Below, piece after piece: positions 63,092 to 64,000 of a stretch of DNA of 64,000 nucleotides. Position 1 is the stretch's first letter. Every line of letters begins with the position of its first letter. Source of the stretch: Dasyornis broadbenti (Eukaryota; Chordata; Aves; Passeriformes; Dasyornithidae); assembly GCA_013397935.1 (NCBI GenBank), contig VZRN01004245.1, forward strand, positions 703,372 to 767,371. Direction: 5' to 3'. The position numbers and the translations under genes are program-made. The notes beneath the pieces are model-generated. The model searched no databases. It was given only the letters and a program-made list of their open reading frames with translations, and was not told where the DNA came from.

Positions 63092-64000
63092 GTAAGGAGC
63101 AATGAAAGGTGGTGTTTCCTGCTGTGTGGGCTTAAGTCATCTCTAATCTGTGTAGCAATCGTGGGGAAGAAGGGATAAATAAATTTCACTGAAACAAATA
63201 TCTCGTAACATGGTGTGTGACACAAGAATATAGTTCAATTTTAACTGCAGTGAAAGTAGAGGGAAGCTTAGTTCACAGTGTCACTGCTGGTATTTAATAC
63301 CATTGGGTCTGTGTAAGACTTAAATGCTCTTGGGTTAATATCTGTGGCTGCTCAACTAATATTAATATTTATTGAAATCCCATTGAAGTAACGATGTGCA
63401 GCTCTGCTTTGACCAGTACCAGCACATTTGGTTAGGTCAGTTTTGAAGACAGCCTACAAAGGCTTGGTCATGGAATGTTTTTTTGGTTCCTCTTTTTCGG
63501 AGGTTATTCATGCCGCTCATCAGAAGAATTTGCTGTCATCTGGCTGCCCTTTCTCTGGGAACAAAGAAAACATATACAGGCAAAGAAAATACATATTAGT
63601 ACAGCTTATGCATGATCTGTTTTACTGTAGTGTAGGCTTGGTTACAGTTACCTGAGTGGGAACATTGAGGAAGTGCAAGGTGCTTCAGAAGTCATGTGGT
63701 AACTCAGATGCTTCTGAATCAGTGCTCAGCTGCATTGTCTCAGTAAACTGATGAAGGAAACCGATTCTGACTCCTTCTCTGGAGTCAAAACCTGTTCTTC
63801 TGGTGGCCTTATGGCAGATTAAATTATGAACTTCAGAAACTTTGTAGATGTTAAGAAGGTTATCTAAAGTTTACATAGCATCTTTGTCAGAAGGACTCTA
63901 GGGAGTAATGAGCAAGGAGGTATCTTAGATAAAGGAGGAGGTATCTTAGATAAAGTTTTAATTAGATCACACAGTTCCTAAATTTTGGACTAGTTTTAGA
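63092..64000 (+). other. KDM5A: KDM5A intron 22, truncated by window end
   Basis: This is intron sequence following the exon 22 donor GTAAGG. No acceptor followed by KDM5A exon 23 sequence is seen before the window ends. The only structure I see is a short tandem duplication near 63916-63954. Confidence 0.8.
63916..63954 (+). repeat. Two-copy tandem duplication, period 21
   Basis: GGAGGTATCTTAGATAAA occurs at 63916-63933 and again, unchanged, at 63937-63954, in KDM5A intron 22. Confidence 0.9.

Noticed and set aside
1..64000. CRISPR arrays, bacterial operons, tRNA or rRNA genes
   Set aside because: No direct-repeat/spacer pattern, cloverleaf or rRNA motif was seen, and the DNA is clearly vertebrate.

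Overview
The window is vertebrate nuclear DNA, most likely from a bird. It carries spliced genes with GT-AG introns, two CR1 LINE 3' fragments (the typical sauropsid retrotransposon), solo-LTR-like elements, and one gene whose exons match KDM5A closely. The KDM5A introns are short: 22 exons fit in about 33 kb. I see no bacterial operons, CRISPR arrays, tRNA or rRNA genes, and no new defence or metabolic system.

Region 1-29,000 is gene-poor upstream DNA. It holds an A-rich/CAA simple repeat at the left edge and a minus-strand CR1 fragment at about 669-1275. It also holds a pair of related LTR-like elements in opposite orientation (9860-10230 and 27881-28242) and a small N gap inside a poly-A run (11755-11769). 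A 363-bp block at 13189-13551 has exon-like borders and a broken reading frame. A long G/T-rich tract runs 21437-21571, a cluster of CTCF-like motifs lies at 23380-24116, and a plus-strand CR1 tail (about 28786-29020) ends at the edge of the promoter. I recognised no intact protein-coding exon here.

Region 29,040-30,000 is a CpG-rich promoter with ETS, CRE-like and NRF1-like motifs. A 400-base N gap (29221-29620) hides the transcription start, the start codon and about the first seven codons of KDM5A.

Region 29,621-64,000 is KDM5A (RBP2/JARID1A), the histone H3 lysine-4 demethylase, on the plus strand. I placed exons 1 (partial) to 22 to the base. Together they give 3356 coding bases, read as 1118 codons without a stop, corresponding to about human residues 8-1126. 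They encode JmjN, ARID, PHD1, the JmjC catalytic domain with its Fe(II) and 2-oxoglutarate ligands, the C5HC2 zinc finger and most of the PLU-1 region. The window ends in intron 22, so the last exons, with PHD2 and PHD3, lie outside.

The points most worth checking are the broken exon-like block at 13.2-13.5 kb, the inverted LTR pair, the CTCF-like cluster, a tandem NAGNAG acceptor at exon 18, two AT-rich candidate conserved noncoding elements, and the absence of a recognisable CCDC77, which is the head-to-head neighbour of KDM5A in human.
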